Of a stretch of DNA of 64,000 nt, positions 25,447-33,900 are shown in pieces. The DNA comes from Bdellovibrio sp. UBA4095. Its GTDB lineage: Bacteria; Bdellovibrionota; Bdellovibrionia; Bdellovibrionales; Bdellovibrionaceae. Both the position numbers and the translations under genes were made by a program. Position 1 is the first letter of the stretch; the number at the start of each line of letters is the position of its first letter. The stretch lies in assembly GCA_002381805.1 (NCBI GenBank), contig DFXZ01000013.1:1-64000 (forward strand), in the 5' to 3' direction. Below the pieces are notes generated by a model, which saw only the letters and a list, made by a program, of their open reading frames with translations, made no database searches and was not told where the DNA came from.

Positions 25447-26309
25447 GCATTGAAGCGCAGAATGCCATCAGAAAAGGGTCTAAGAGTTTCTATTTGGCGA
25501 GCTTGTTTTTTTCAAGATCGCTTAAAGAGGACTGTTGGAAGCTTTATCGCTGGTGTCGCTATTGCGATGACGTGATCGATGCAGGTGGCACCATTGATGA
25601 TCTGAATAGGCTTGTCCGGCAGACAAAAAAAGGACTGGCTGGTGAGCCCAGTGAGAAAGTCTTTGCCGACCTTGGCGAAGTTTGTCGCAAACATCAAATT
25701 CCTGACGAGTACCCATTGGAGTTACTCGCCGGTTTTGGCAAAGACATAGAAAAAGTTTTTATACGCTCAGAGAAAGAACTTGAGAGCTATGCCTATCAGG
25801 TGGCCGGAGTCGTGGGTCTTATGATGTCGTGTTTGATGAAAGCTGACTTGCGAGTAGCTCAATCCGCCGCAATCAGCTTGGGTAATGCAATGCAGTTGAC
25901 AAATATTGCTCGAGATGTGCGCGAGGATTTTGAAAAAGGGCGTATCTATCTGCCAGAGACTTGGTTGCAAGAGGCACGGGTCGATAGCGAACATCTGCTG
26001 GCTCAGAATCAACGGGCTCAGGTTTTTGCTGTCGTGCAAAGACTTTTGAAGCGAGCTGACGATCTTTATGCCGAGGGGTCGAGCGGATTGAAGTATCTCC
26101 CGTTTAGATCTGCCGTGGCTATCTCTATTGCGGCCTCTATATATTCACAGATTGGTCGAAAGATTCTGAACAGCGGTCCGGCATCAATCGATTCGCGTGT
26201 TTACATTTCTTTACCACACAAAATTTTTCTGGCCGGAGTCGGACTCATCGGTGCGTTGAGCAGCCTGACAGAACGTTTCTTATATTGGAGATCCCATGCA
26301 AAAAGCTGA
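25443..26309 (+). CDS. crtB: phytoene synthase
   Basis: A 288-residue squalene/phytoene synthase that joins two GGPP molecules head to head into phytoene, the first committed carotenoid step. The Asp-rich motifs are DDVID (near residue 40) and NIARDVREDFEKGRIYLP (near 155). SKSFYLAS and YRWCRYCDD match the family. It is ATGA-coupled to crtI, and its 3' end overlaps the next gene by 14 bases. Confidence 0.96.
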   Translation: MSIEAQNAIRKGSKSFYLASLFFSRSLKEDCWKLYRWCRYCDDVIDAGGTIDDLNRLVRQTKKGLAGEPSEKVFADLGEVCRKHQIPDEYPLELLAGFGKDIEKVFIRSEKELESYAYQVAGVVGLMMSCLMKADLRVAQSAAISLGNAMQLTNIARDVREDFEKGRIYLPETWLQEARVDSEHLLAQNQRAQVFAVVQRLLKRADDLYAEGSSGLKYLPFRSAVAISIAASIYSQIGRKILNSGPASIDSRVYISLPHKIFLAGVGLIGALSSLTERFLYWRSHAKS

Positions 26310-26886
26310 ACAAACAACATTTCTAGAGGATTTCGTTACTTATTTTATGCGAATTCGACAATTTGATTTAAAGGATTGGTTGGTCTACTTCGTTTGGGTC
26401 GGAATGATGTTAGGACTTTTCGCGGTTATAGCTGTCTTTTTTGGCATCGGACATCTTCATGATATCGAGTATCCTGCCTATGCCTGGAACATTCCCTTAG
26501 GGACTTTCATTTTTACGACAGCCATTGCCTTCGATACGATAGGACATCGGACCATATACAAAGAGGTGCTTCAAAAAGGAGAAGCTCTGGTTCATCACAT
26601 CACGATTGCAGCAGGAATTTCCAGCGTGCTTGCTTTGTGTCTGGCCTACGAAAATCCAGATTTCATGATGATTCCTGCAGCGGTCCTCATTTTCTTAAGC
26701 ATCGTCTATAGTTTGGTGGATGAGGGAATGCATTGGCATCGCTATTTCACCTTGAAGTCGGATAGAGTCGAAATGTGGAGTCACTTTTTTATTCTTGTCG
26801 GTCACCTGATCATGATCTCTGCTTGGTGGCTCTGGTTCATGGATGGATATCCCGGCGTTAGTGAGACATTGGCGGTCATGCGGTGA
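26296..26886 (+). CDS. His-rich membrane protein of unknown function in the crt operon
   Basis: A 196-residue protein with about five membrane helices (roughly 28-52, 65-85, 105-120, 125-143, 158-178). His residues cluster at GHLHD, FDTIGHRT, VHHIT, EGMHWHR and SHFFILVGH, mostly near helix ends, as in metal-dependent membrane oxygenases, yet the spacing does not match the CrtZ, CrtW or FA-hydroxylase boxes. It is coupled to crtB and to the glycosyltransferase. GGAG lies 7 bases before the ATG. The position suggests a tailoring step (hydration, hydroxylation or ketolation) on the carotenoid. I do not recognise the family. Confidence 0.7.
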   Translation: MQKAEQTTFLEDFVTYFMRIRQFDLKDWLVYFVWVGMMLGLFAVIAVFFGIGHLHDIEYPAYAWNIPLGTFIFTTAIAFDTIGHRTIYKEVLQKGEALVHHITIAAGISSVLALCLAYENPDFMMIPAAVLIFLSIVYSLVDEGMHWHRYFTLKSDRVEMWSHFFILVGHLIMISAWWLWFMDGYPGVSETLAVMR

Positions 26887-27926
26887 GTTTCTGGGATGTC
26901 TTGTTTTATGTGGCGGGGCTTTTAGTTTTCCTTTGGCGCACTCGCCCTTGGATGAAAGTAAAGTCTGCAGAGGCGCAATATGTATCTGATCGACTTGTTT
27001 CGATCATTGTTCCCTGCCGCAACGAAGAAGATAATGTTCTGCCACTTGTGGAATCTTTAAAAGCACTCGTTGGGGTGCGCACCGAAATCATTGTGGTGGA
27101 TGATCAGTCTGCTGACCGGACCTTTGAACGCGCAAGTCAGAGTGGTGCCATAGCTATTCAGGCTCCCGAGAAACCCGAAGGATGGGTTGGCAAGTCCTGG
27201 GCCTGTTTTCAAGGGGCACAAGTTGCGCGCGGTGACTTTATTTTATTTACCGATGCAGACACGCGCCATCGTCCTAATTCCTTAGGCTCAGCACTTTCCT
27301 ATCTGGTGTCGAAAGAAGCCGACTTGTTGTCGGCACCCCCATTTCATCGTTGTTTGAACTGGTGGGAGCGCAGCCTGGGTTTGTTTCACGTACTCCCTTT
27401 GGTGGCAGCTCGGTTTCCCTGTTCGAATAAGACCGAGCGTCTCTATGCCATTGGACAGTACCTTTTGTTTTCTAAGGAGGCCTACTTCAGAGCGGGGGGG
27501 CACCGGGCCGTAAACAGTTCGCTGACTGAAGATATCGATCTGGCGAAAAATATTCTTCAGTCGAACCAGCACTATGTCGTTTACCCGGAGGCAAATTTAT
27601 ACGAAGTGCAAATGTATGACAATGCTCGACAGTTTTGGGAGGGTTGGAAGCGTTTGCTAAGGCTGGGGATGAAGAAAGTGTCTTTTTTTGCCTTTCTGGA
27701 AGTGACGCTGATGTTTTACATCTTTTCTCAGTTCAGTTGGTTGGCTTTATTGGGCCTTGCAGTGCTGGCTTATGTGCAACGAAAGCACGGCGACTTCGCA
27801 ATGTGGGGTGCGCTTTTAGCTCCGCTCAGTCTGGTGCTGTTCGCGTTGCTAAGTCTTGCAGGGCTGCTCGAGACAATTAAAAAGAAAAGCATTGTCTGGC
27901 AGGGGAGAGACTATGTTGAAATTTAG
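26883..27926 (+). CDS. CrtQ-like family 2 glycosyltransferase
   Basis: A 347-residue membrane-bound GT2 enzyme. It has one N-terminal helix, then SIIVPCRNEEDNV, VVDDQSADRT, the DxD-type FTDADTRH, and the LTEDIDLA acceptor/base region, then C-terminal helices (about 275-330). The layout matches CrtQ of the staphyloxanthin pathway and carotenoid glycosyltransferases in general. GTG 26883 overlaps the preceding stop by 4 bases. A sugar-bearing carotenoid is the likely product, but transfer to another lipid is possible. Confidence 0.85.
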   Translation: MSFWDVLFYVAGLLVFLWRTRPWMKVKSAEAQYVSDRLVSIIVPCRNEEDNVLPLVESLKALVGVRTEIIVVDDQSADRTFERASQSGAIAIQAPEKPEGWVGKSWACFQGAQVARGDFILFTDADTRHRPNSLGSALSYLVSKEADLLSAPPFHRCLNWWERSLGLFHVLPLVAARFPCSNKTERLYAIGQYLLFSKEAYFRAGGHRAVNSSLTEDIDLAKNILQSNQHYVVYPEANLYEVQMYDNARQFWEGWKRLLRLGMKKVSFFAFLEVTLMFYIFSQFSWLALLGLAVLAYVQRKHGDFAMWGALLAPLSLVLFALLSLAGLLETIKKKSIVWQGRDYVEI

Positions 27927-28347
27927 AATGGGAGTGATTCTTATGGCTATGATATCTTCGACCCATGCCCAAGCACTGACGATAAAGTTTTCGGAACTTA
28001 GAAATGGCAATGGTTTCTTGGCCGTCAGTATTTTTTCACAAGAGCAAAAGTCGGCTTTTCCCGGCGGTGGCGATAAAGCGACCAAAACCTACTATCTAAG
28101 TCTTGATGGTCAAAGGGAACTGACTCTGGAGGTTGAAGATCTGCCTCCTAATACTTATGCGATCGCAGTAATGCATGACGAAGATGGCGACAAAAAGTTA
28201 AAAACCAATTTGGTGGGAATTCCCCAGGAAGGTTTTGGCTTTTCCAACAACCCTAAGGTTCTTATTGGAGCCCCTGCTTTCAGTCGCGCAGAGTTCGAAT
28301 ACCCTAAAGTTCGAGAGCTGGGGATAGCAATGAAGTACTTCCTGTAA
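27913..28347 (+). CDS. DUF2141 secreted protein of the crt operon
   Basis: A 144-residue protein with a signal peptide (about 1-22, cleaved near STHAQA) and a beta-rich DUF2141 domain: LRNGNGFLAVSIF, LPPNTYAIAVMHDEDGDKKL and GFGFSNNP are typical. The function of DUF2141 is unknown. It is the last gene of the crt operon, so it may bind or display pigment or act in the envelope. GGGGAGAG lies 3 bases before ATG 27913, which is within the end of the glycosyltransferase gene. A convergent tRNA gene follows. Confidence 0.85.
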   Translation: MLKFRMGVILMAMISSTHAQALTIKFSELRNGNGFLAVSIFSQEQKSAFPGGGDKATKTYYLSLDGQRELTLEVEDLPPNTYAIAVMHDEDGDKKLKTNLVGIPQEGFGFSNNPKVLIGAPAFSRAEFEYPKVRELGIAMKYFL

Positions 28348-28427
28348 AGCCTAAGCTCCAACAAACCCAGTAGAAGCCAATTTTCGAATTTCAATTTTCT
28401 ATTTTCGTCCAATTTTTTGAAAAAAAA

Positions 28428-28503
28428 TGGATGGGGTAGCAGGACTCGAACCTGCGAATGACAGAATCAAAATCTGTTGACTTACCAACTTGTCGATACC
28501 CCA
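28428..28503 (-). tRNA. tRNA-Gln (anticodon TTG)
   Basis: The minus strand folds as a 76-base cloverleaf with a 7-bp acceptor stem TGGGGTA/TACCCCA and an encoded CCA end. The anticodon loop is TTTTGAT with TTG at its centre, and the T-loop reads TTCGAGT in a GCAGG/CCTGC stem. A run of eight T follows on the minus strand at 28420-28427 and may end transcription. No integrase gene lies nearby. Confidence 0.95.
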
Positions 28504-28602
28504 ACAAGAAGCCGTTACGAACCGCTAAATTACGGATTTTGCCGCCTAAAATCAAGGACAGACTTTCTGCGTTATATAAAAGTCCGGAGGCGAGGGTTTT
28601 AG

Positions 28603-28639
28603 GCAAAAAAGAACCCCTGGATTCTTGCGAACCCAGGGG
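28603..28639 (-). terminator. Rho-independent terminator of spoVG
   Basis: On the minus strand a 7-bp stem CCCCTGG/CCAGGGG (28639-28633 with 28620-28614) has a 12-base loop and is followed by a T-rich tail opposite the A-run 28605-28610. It lies about 85 bases past the spoVG stop. Confidence 0.7.
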
Positions 28640-28721
28640 ATATGGGTTTTGAAGCCGCCTTCACTGAGGCCCCTCCACATTTAGGGACGCCAGCTGGCTG
28701 TGAGCAGGGTCACTTCAAACC

Positions 28722-29045
28722 TTAGTAATCATCGCCGTAATTGCTGCTAGGAGCTTTCTGGCGTTTTAAGTTCACTAGGGTTTCGCCCATTGATTTTAAT
28801 TCGTTTTCGTAAGCCTCAAAAACCAGGTCTTCAATCATAGAGCGCGTTTCCTGGTTGAGGGGGTGTGCGATGTCGCGGAACTGTCCGTCTTTACGCTTTT
28901 TGCTCGGCATAGCCACAAAAAGGCCGCTGGTTCCCTGAATGACCTTCAGGTCTCTAACGACAAAGCAATTATCCAAAGTGATTGATACATAGGCTTTCAG
29001 ACGATCTTCATTGACCGGAAAAACTTTGACCTCGGTGACTTTCAT
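28722..29045 (-). CDS. spoVG: SpoVG-family regulator
   Basis: A 107-residue SpoVG protein: MKVTEVKVFPVNEDRLKAYV, DNCFVVRDLKVIQG, GLFVAMPSKK and DIAHPLNQETR are all diagnostic. SpoVG is a site-specific nucleic-acid-binding protein that affects sporulation, capsule or virulence genes in Gram-positives; its role here is unknown. The reading frame continues 21 codons upstream, but the family always starts at MKVTxVK, and AAGGGA lies 8 bases before this ATG. A terminator follows at 28603-28639. The upstream gap of 258 bases holds the degP terminator. Confidence 0.95.
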   Translation of the reverse strand: MKVTEVKVFPVNEDRLKAYVSITLDNCFVVRDLKVIQGTSGLFVAMPSKKRKDGQFRDIAHPLNQETRSMIEDLVFEAYENELKSMGETLVNLKRQKAPSSNYGDDY

Positions 29046-29245
29046 AGCGTCATCCCTTTCTTGTTGCAGTATCTCGTTGCGCACCATCGGAGCCATACTA
29101 TGGTCCATATTTCTTAACGGTAAATCCGAAAAAAACTAAAGACCTTGGTCGGGGGATTCTTGATGAATCTAACGAAGACCCGCTACTTTCTCAAAAAGAG
29201 ACTGGCTTAAGTGGCGAATAACAGGCGGAGTGACGCGATTTTAAG

Positions 29246-29276
29246 CAAAAAAAGGAGCAGTTAGGCTGCTCCTTTT
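29246..29276 (-). terminator. Rho-independent terminator after degP
   Basis: The minus strand forms AAAAGGAGCAG-loop-CTGCTCCTTTT, followed by a T run. The stem is 7 G/C-rich pairs (29254-29260 with 29266-29272) plus four A-T pairs. It lies 28 bases after the degP stop and could act in both directions. Confidence 0.85.
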
Positions 29277-29303
29277 AAATTCGATATTACGGATTTGTTA
29301 GGT

Positions 29304-30719
29304 TCAGTTGGTCTTAATCGTGATGATCTGAATGCGCGCATTCCGAGCGATGCGCAAGGTGTTGGTGCCCTTCTTAAGGTTCTTAATCACTTGGTCGGCA
29401 CTTTCGACAGACTTCTTATTGACGTCAAGGATAACATCACCCACGCGAAGGCCAGCTTGGCTCGATAATGAATTGCGCTCGGTCTCGATCACCAAAGGTT
29501 GGCGAAGATTGTCGGGCAGACCCCACTCCTTGCGAAGATCAGCTGTGGCGTCGCTGACGGTAAAGCCCATATTGTGGGGAGCTTTCTTTCCAGAATATTT
29601 TTTTGGAACCATCGGGCGACTTCTGCGGGTTTCTTCCTGTCGTTCTGCGACTGTAACATCTAGAGAGATGGTTTTATTGTCGCGAATCACTTTTGCTTTG
29701 GTTGGCTTTCCGATCGGAGAATCGCTGACAGTGTTCACAAGATCCATGGAGTTAGTGATCTTTTTTCCATTGAATTCAGTCACAATGTCATAGGGTTTCA
29801 GCCCAGCTTTGTGAGCAGGGCCTTTAGGGTCGAGATTGGTGATGACTGCCCCGCGGGTTTCTCCCAGGCCCAGGTATTCAGCGGCTTCCTGGTCCAAATC
29901 TCCTAGGGCAGCTCCGATATAACCTCGAGCAATTCTTCCTTTCGTTTCAAGTTGAGGAATGATTGCTTTCACTTCATCGATAGGAATCGCAAACCCGATT
30001 CCCTGCGCTCGTGCATCGATAGCGGAGTTGACGCCGATCACTTGACCTTTGATGTTAACCAAAGGACCACCGGAGTTCCCGGGATTGATGCTGGCGTCGG
30101 TTTGGATCAAGGGGATTCTGTTAATTTCGGAAATATCACGTCCAATAGAAGAGATGATTCCTTTGGTCATGGAATGGCCATGACCGAAAGGATTCCCAAA
30201 GGCAGCAACCCATTCTCCGACTTGTAAATCCTTCGAAGATCCTAAGACTGCCACAGGCAATTTCTTTTTCGGGTTGATTTTGATCAAAGCGATGTCACTG
30301 CGCTCGTCGTTTCCAACGAGTGTGGCTTCGTAAACTTCTTTGGACTTTTCATCAAGCTGAACATTGATAACATCGGCACCTGCAATCACGTGATTATTTG
30401 TGACAATCAAACCGTCGTCACGAATAATAAAACCCGTTCCTAAGCCGATTTGCTGGGGTCTCTGTTGTTGTTGCGGTGACATGCGGAAACCGTAAAGCTG
30501 CTCAAGCATTTCCAACATGGGGTCACGCATTCGAGGGTTGTTTCTGGGTAAAGCTGTCGTCGAAATATTGACGATCGCTGGATTAATCGCCTTTGCCAGC
30601 TCAACAAATACATTTGCAGGGAGAGCTTCTCCCAAGTTCAGCTTGGGTGGGTCTTGCGGCAAGTTTTTTGCCTGAACGGAAAGTGCTACTGAGAGTACGA
30701 GAAATAAAACTTTTTTCAT
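29304..30719 (-). CDS. degP: DegP/HtrA periplasmic serine protease
   Basis: A 471-residue quality-control protease. The signal peptide ends about residue 17. The trypsin-like domain carries TNNHVI (His), RSDIALI (Asp) and NPGNSGGPL (Ser), and it is followed by two PDZ domains (about 265-360 and 380-465). The Q-linker before the catalytic domain is Gln-rich. It degrades or chaperones unfolded envelope proteins. AAGGGA precedes the ATG. A strong terminator follows. The DUF1844 and HtpX-like genes upstream face the same way and may share a transcript. Confidence 0.96.
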   Translation of the reverse strand: MKKVLFLVLSVALSVQAKNLPQDPPKLNLGEALPANVFVELAKAINPAIVNISTTALPRNNPRMRDPMLEMLEQLYGFRMSPQQQQRPQQIGLGTGFIIRDDGLIVTNNHVIAGADVINVQLDEKSKEVYEATLVGNDERSDIALIKINPKKKLPVAVLGSSKDLQVGEWVAAFGNPFGHGHSMTKGIISSIGRDISEINRIPLIQTDASINPGNSGGPLVNIKGQVIGVNSAIDARAQGIGFAIPIDEVKAIIPQLETKGRIARGYIGAALGDLDQEAAEYLGLGETRGAVITNLDPKGPAHKAGLKPYDIVTEFNGKKITNSMDLVNTVSDSPIGKPTKAKVIRDNKTISLDVTVAERQEETRRSRPMVPKKYSGKKAPHNMGFTVSDATADLRKEWGLPDNLRQPLVIETERNSLSSQAGLRVGDVILDVNKKSVESADQVIKNLKKGTNTLRIARNARIQIITIKTN

Positions 30720-30743
30720 TAATATTCCCTTCGTTCTTACTTC

Positions 30744-30989
30744 CTAAACTGAAACATACTTAAGTTGCAGATCGCTAATGATATTTTCTAAGAAACCCGC
30801 TTCGTCAGATGTTAAATTATTTTTAGTCTTTTCCTGAAGTACCAAGAGCAGATCAATGTTAAAACGAGCCATTTGTTTGTCTTTGTTCACTTGTCCAGAT
30901 TGATCAGGAGCTAGCCCCATGGCCATAACTGCAGAAGAGGCAATAGACATTATCAGGACTGAGAGCGAGGCTTCCATTTTTTCATTCAT
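30744..30989 (-). CDS. DUF1844 protein
   Basis: An 81-residue protein matching DUF1844: ASLSVLIMSIASSAVMAMGL, then ARFNIDLLLVLQEKTKNNLTSDE near the C-terminus. The family is common in deltaproteobacteria and has no known function; members are often single-helix or soluble proteins. ATG 30989 is favoured over the longer frame because GGAAAGGTG lies just upstream. It sits between degP and the HtpX-like gene. Confidence 0.8.
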   Translation of the reverse strand: MNEKMEASLSVLIMSIASSAVMAMGLAPDQSGQVNKDKQMARFNIDLLLVLQEKTKNNLTSDEAGFLENIISDLQLKYVSV

Positions 30990-31033
30990 AAAACACCTTT
31001 CCCAAAATGAGTTCTCATTTTGTTCTGTCAAGC

Positions 31034-31846
31034 TTAGATCGGGTAGTACCCCATCAATTTTTTGATTCTAACCTCAATGGAGGGATGTGACTTTAGAAAT
31101 AAATTTCTTTGTCTAAAGCCTTCTGGATTCACCATGAATAGGTGGCTCGTACATGCCGGAATCTCCAAAGGCTGAGTTTGCGCAAGTCCTTCTAGTCGCC
31201 AAAGAACTTCTCCCAAGCGATGGCGATCCTGCAAGATCTGAGAAGCCATCAGGTCGTTCTCAAAAAAAGATTTTTTGCTAACGACAAATTTTATGATCAA
31301 CCAACCAAATGGGGAAAACAGGGGTTTAAATAACTGCATTTTGTAAGGAAAAATATTATCAAAAAATTGCCCCATGCCGACGATAGAGTTAGCTAAAGTG
31401 CTGCTGACGCTAAATGCGAAAGTGTCTAAACGGCGGATATGGCACATTTGATGGGCTACGACCGCTTCAAGTTCAGAAGGCGTCAGCGTTTCAAGGAGGC
31501 CCGTGGTAAAACCGAGGGCGCTTTTCTTTAATGAATTACCCACGCAAAAAGTGTTGGCAGACTTATGAGGAGTGACATAAATCGAAGGCGCCGGCATACG
31601 GAGCTGTTCGGCAATGCGCTCCACCATAGAATTCAAACCCCAAGCGTCCTGGCCTTTGACTCGGCGAGCTTGAAGCTTCGCTAAGACGCGGCTTTCTCCA
31701 TAAAAGAAAACAAAAAAGTTAAGAAAAACTGCAGCAAAGAAGCCGATCAAAAGACCTAACCGATCCGCCAGCTGATAACCGATAACCAGAAAGGCGAGAG
31801 AGCTTGCGAGAATAAAAATCCAGACTTTTGTTCTGTTATTAACCAT
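31034..31846 (-). CDS. HtpX-like M48 protein lacking catalytic residues (pseudo-peptidase)
   Basis: A 270-residue membrane protein aligned with HtpX along its length: two N-terminal helices, AP-IYVTPHKSANTFCVGN, TGLLETLTPSELEAVVAH, two internal helices and the LKSHPSIEVRIKKL C-terminal signature. The zinc motif HExxH reads H132-QMC-H136, so the catalytic Glu is Gln. The REFxAD segment carrying the third zinc ligand reads SFFEND, so that Glu is Phe. Both changes argue against proteolysis; a chaperone-like or regulatory role is possible. ATG 31846 is preceded by TGGGA, and an upstream ATG at 31918 would add 24 residues. Confidence 0.8.
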   Translation of the reverse strand: MVNNRTKVWIFILASSLAFLVIGYQLADRLGLLIGFFAAVFLNFFVFFYGESRVLAKLQARRVKGQDAWGLNSMVERIAEQLRMPAPSIYVTPHKSANTFCVGNSLKKSALGFTTGLLETLTPSELEAVVAHQMCHIRRLDTFAFSVSSTLANSIVGMGQFFDNIFPYKMQLFKPLFSPFGWLIIKFVVSKKSFFENDLMASQILQDRHRLGEVLWRLEGLAQTQPLEIPACTSHLFMVNPEGFRQRNLFLKSHPSIEVRIKKLMGYYPI

Positions 31847-32039
31847 ATAAATTTTGTCCCATTTTTTTGCGCTAAAAGCGACAAGATTTTGGGTATTTTC
31901 GCTAACGCTCGACCGCAAAAACGGACAAATGGATGGGTTCTCGGCAGGACTAGAAGAAACACTGGGCTAGAAACTCTAAGCTTGCGAACTCTCAAGGAAA
32001 ATTGTGAAATAGATAAGTTGATCTCTGAGGAGGAAGAAC

Positions 32040-33032
32040 GTGAGTGAAATTGACATCATGGCGTTGAACGCCGCCATCAAACAAGAGAGCCAGTTCATCG
32101 ATAAGATGATGACCGAAATTAACAAAGTTGTGGTCGGTCAGAAGGAAATGGTCGAAGGAATTATGATGGGCTTGCTGACTGGCGGTCACATCTTGCTGGA
32201 AGGTGTTCCCGGTCTAGCAAAAACTTTAACCATCGCGACCGTTTGTAAAACAATCTCCTTGGAGTTTCAAAGAATTCAGTTCACTCCAGATCTGCTTCCG
32301 ACCGATTTGATTGGAACCATGATCTTTAATCCGAAGTCAGGAGAGTTCGCGCCTCGCAAAGGTCCGATCTTTACGAACATTGTATTAGCCGACGAAATCA
32401 ATCGTGCCCCGGCAAAAGTGCAATCAGCGTTGCTTGAAGCAATGGCTGAAAAGCAAGTGACGATCGGTGAGGAGTCTTATTCACTGGCAAGTCCATTCCT
32501 TGTTTTAGCAACTCAGAATCCGCTGGAGCAAGAAGGGACTTATCCTCTTCCCGAAGCGCAGATGGATCGCTTCATGTTCAAAATCAATGTCGTCTATCCT
32601 GCAAAAGGTGAGGAGCTCGAGATTCTGAACCGTATGGGTTCGAATGAGAAGCCGATCGTAAACTCGGTAATTTCTAAAGAGGATTTGTTGCGAGCGTCCC
32701 AGCGCGCAGATCAAATTTATGTCGATAACAAAATCAAGAACTACGTTGTGGAACTTGTGATGGCGACGCGCAATCCAGCCGAATATGGCCTGGGACGCAT
32801 TGCCAACCTTGTCAACGTTGGTGGGTCACCGCGTGCGACTATCAGTCTGTTCCGCGCGGCAAAAGCGCATGCTTTCTTACGAGGGCGTGGCTATGTGACT
32901 GCAGAGGATGTGAAAGCGATCGCTTACCATGTGCTTCGTCACCGCTTAATTCTGACGTATGAAGCCGAAGCTGAAAACATTACGACCGATCATGTGATTA
33001 AAGAGATCCTGAGTCAGATTGAGGTTCCCTAG
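32040..33032 (+). CDS. moxR: MoxR-family AAA ATPase
   Basis: A 330-residue AAA+ ATPase. Walker A is GVPGLAKT (about residues 55-62), Walker B is LADEINR, sensor 1 is LATQNP and the arginine finger region is EAQMDRF. MoxR proteins act with von Willebrand proteins to mature or activate partner complexes. It starts at GTG with AGGAGG upstream. It is the first gene of a seven-gene operon with DUF58 and BatABCD, the classical MoxR-DUF58-Bat arrangement. Confidence 0.95.
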   Translation: MSEIDIMALNAAIKQESQFIDKMMTEINKVVVGQKEMVEGIMMGLLTGGHILLEGVPGLAKTLTIATVCKTISLEFQRIQFTPDLLPTDLIGTMIFNPKSGEFAPRKGPIFTNIVLADEINRAPAKVQSALLEAMAEKQVTIGEESYSLASPFLVLATQNPLEQEGTYPLPEAQMDRFMFKINVVYPAKGEELEILNRMGSNEKPIVNSVISKEDLLRASQRADQIYVDNKIKNYVVELVMATRNPAEYGLGRIANLVNVGGSPRATISLFRAAKAHAFLRGRGYVTAEDVKAIAYHVLRHRLILTYEAEAENITTDHVIKEILSQIEVP

Positions 33033-33898
33033 TGAGCTTACCTCCTGAGGTCCTAAAGAAAGTCAAACTGCTCGAGATCAACACAAGAAAACTTGTGAAC
33101 AATCTCTTCGCGGGCGAATACCATTCGGCCTTTAAGGGGCAAGGTATGACTTTTGCGGATTTCAGAGAGTACGTGCCTGGAGATGATATTCGTACCATTT
33201 CATGGCCATTGACGGCTCGAACGGGAAAGACTTACATCAAAACCTTCGAAGAAGAACGAGAGCTGACATTGGTTCTTGCTGTGGATGTGAGTGGCTCCAG
33301 TGATTTCGGAACGGGTCCCTATTTCAAGGGCGAAGTGATGACTCATATGGCAGCGCTTTTGGCGTTTTCGGCGGTCAAAAACAATGACCAGATTGGTTTA
33401 CTTTTGTTCAGTGATCAGGTGGAGCATTACGTGCCACCCAAAAAAGGTCGCGGGCACGTGCATCGCCTGCTTAGGGATCTTTTCTACTATCAACCCAAAA
33501 GCCATCGGACGAAACTGGCTGCGGGTCTGACTCATTTGCAAGGAGTTTTAAAAAAACGCGCGACCATATTTGTCTTTAGTGACTTTATGGATCAGGGGTT
33601 TGAGCAAAGCTTAAGACTCTTAGGCCGGAAGCACGATGTGGTAGCCTGTGTTGTTAATGATGCTGCCGAGTATTCCTTACCCAAAATGGGTGTGATAGAC
33701 GTGCAAGACGCAGAGACCGGAGAAGTGTTAACTGTAGATACCTCTTCCGAATCTTTTCGTCGGCAATACGAGGATGCGGTGGCAAAAAGAAAAGACCAAC
33801 GGGATCGTCAGTTGCGCCTGTCCCAGGTCGAGCGTATCGATGTTAAGTCGAGTGAAGACTACGTCAATCCGCTGATTGCATTTTTTAAGAAGAGATAA
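33032..33898 (+). CDS. DUF58 protein of the MoxR/Bat operon
   Basis: A 288-residue DUF58 protein with a von Willebrand-like fold. The signature GQGMTFADFREYVPGDDIRTISW is typical, followed by the MIDAS-like DVSGSSDFG that would bind a divalent ion. It is the usual partner of MoxR. GTG at 33032 shares a base with the moxR stop TAG, so translation is coupled. It is soluble, with no signal peptide. Confidence 0.93.
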   Translation: MSLPPEVLKKVKLLEINTRKLVNNLFAGEYHSAFKGQGMTFADFREYVPGDDIRTISWPLTARTGKTYIKTFEEERELTLVLAVDVSGSSDFGTGPYFKGEVMTHMAALLAFSAVKNNDQIGLLLFSDQVEHYVPPKKGRGHVHRLLRDLFYYQPKSHRTKLAAGLTHLQGVLKKRATIFVFSDFMDQGFEQSLRLLGRKHDVVACVVNDAAEYSLPKMGVIDVQDAETGEVLTVDTSSESFRRQYEDAVAKRKDQRDRQLRLSQVERIDVKSSEDYVNPLIAFFKKR

Positions 33899-33900
33899 TA

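Noticed and set aside
28428..28503. tRNA-Gln as an integration site of a genomic island
   Set aside because: No integrase, no repeated tRNA 3' end and no change of gene character on either side were seen.
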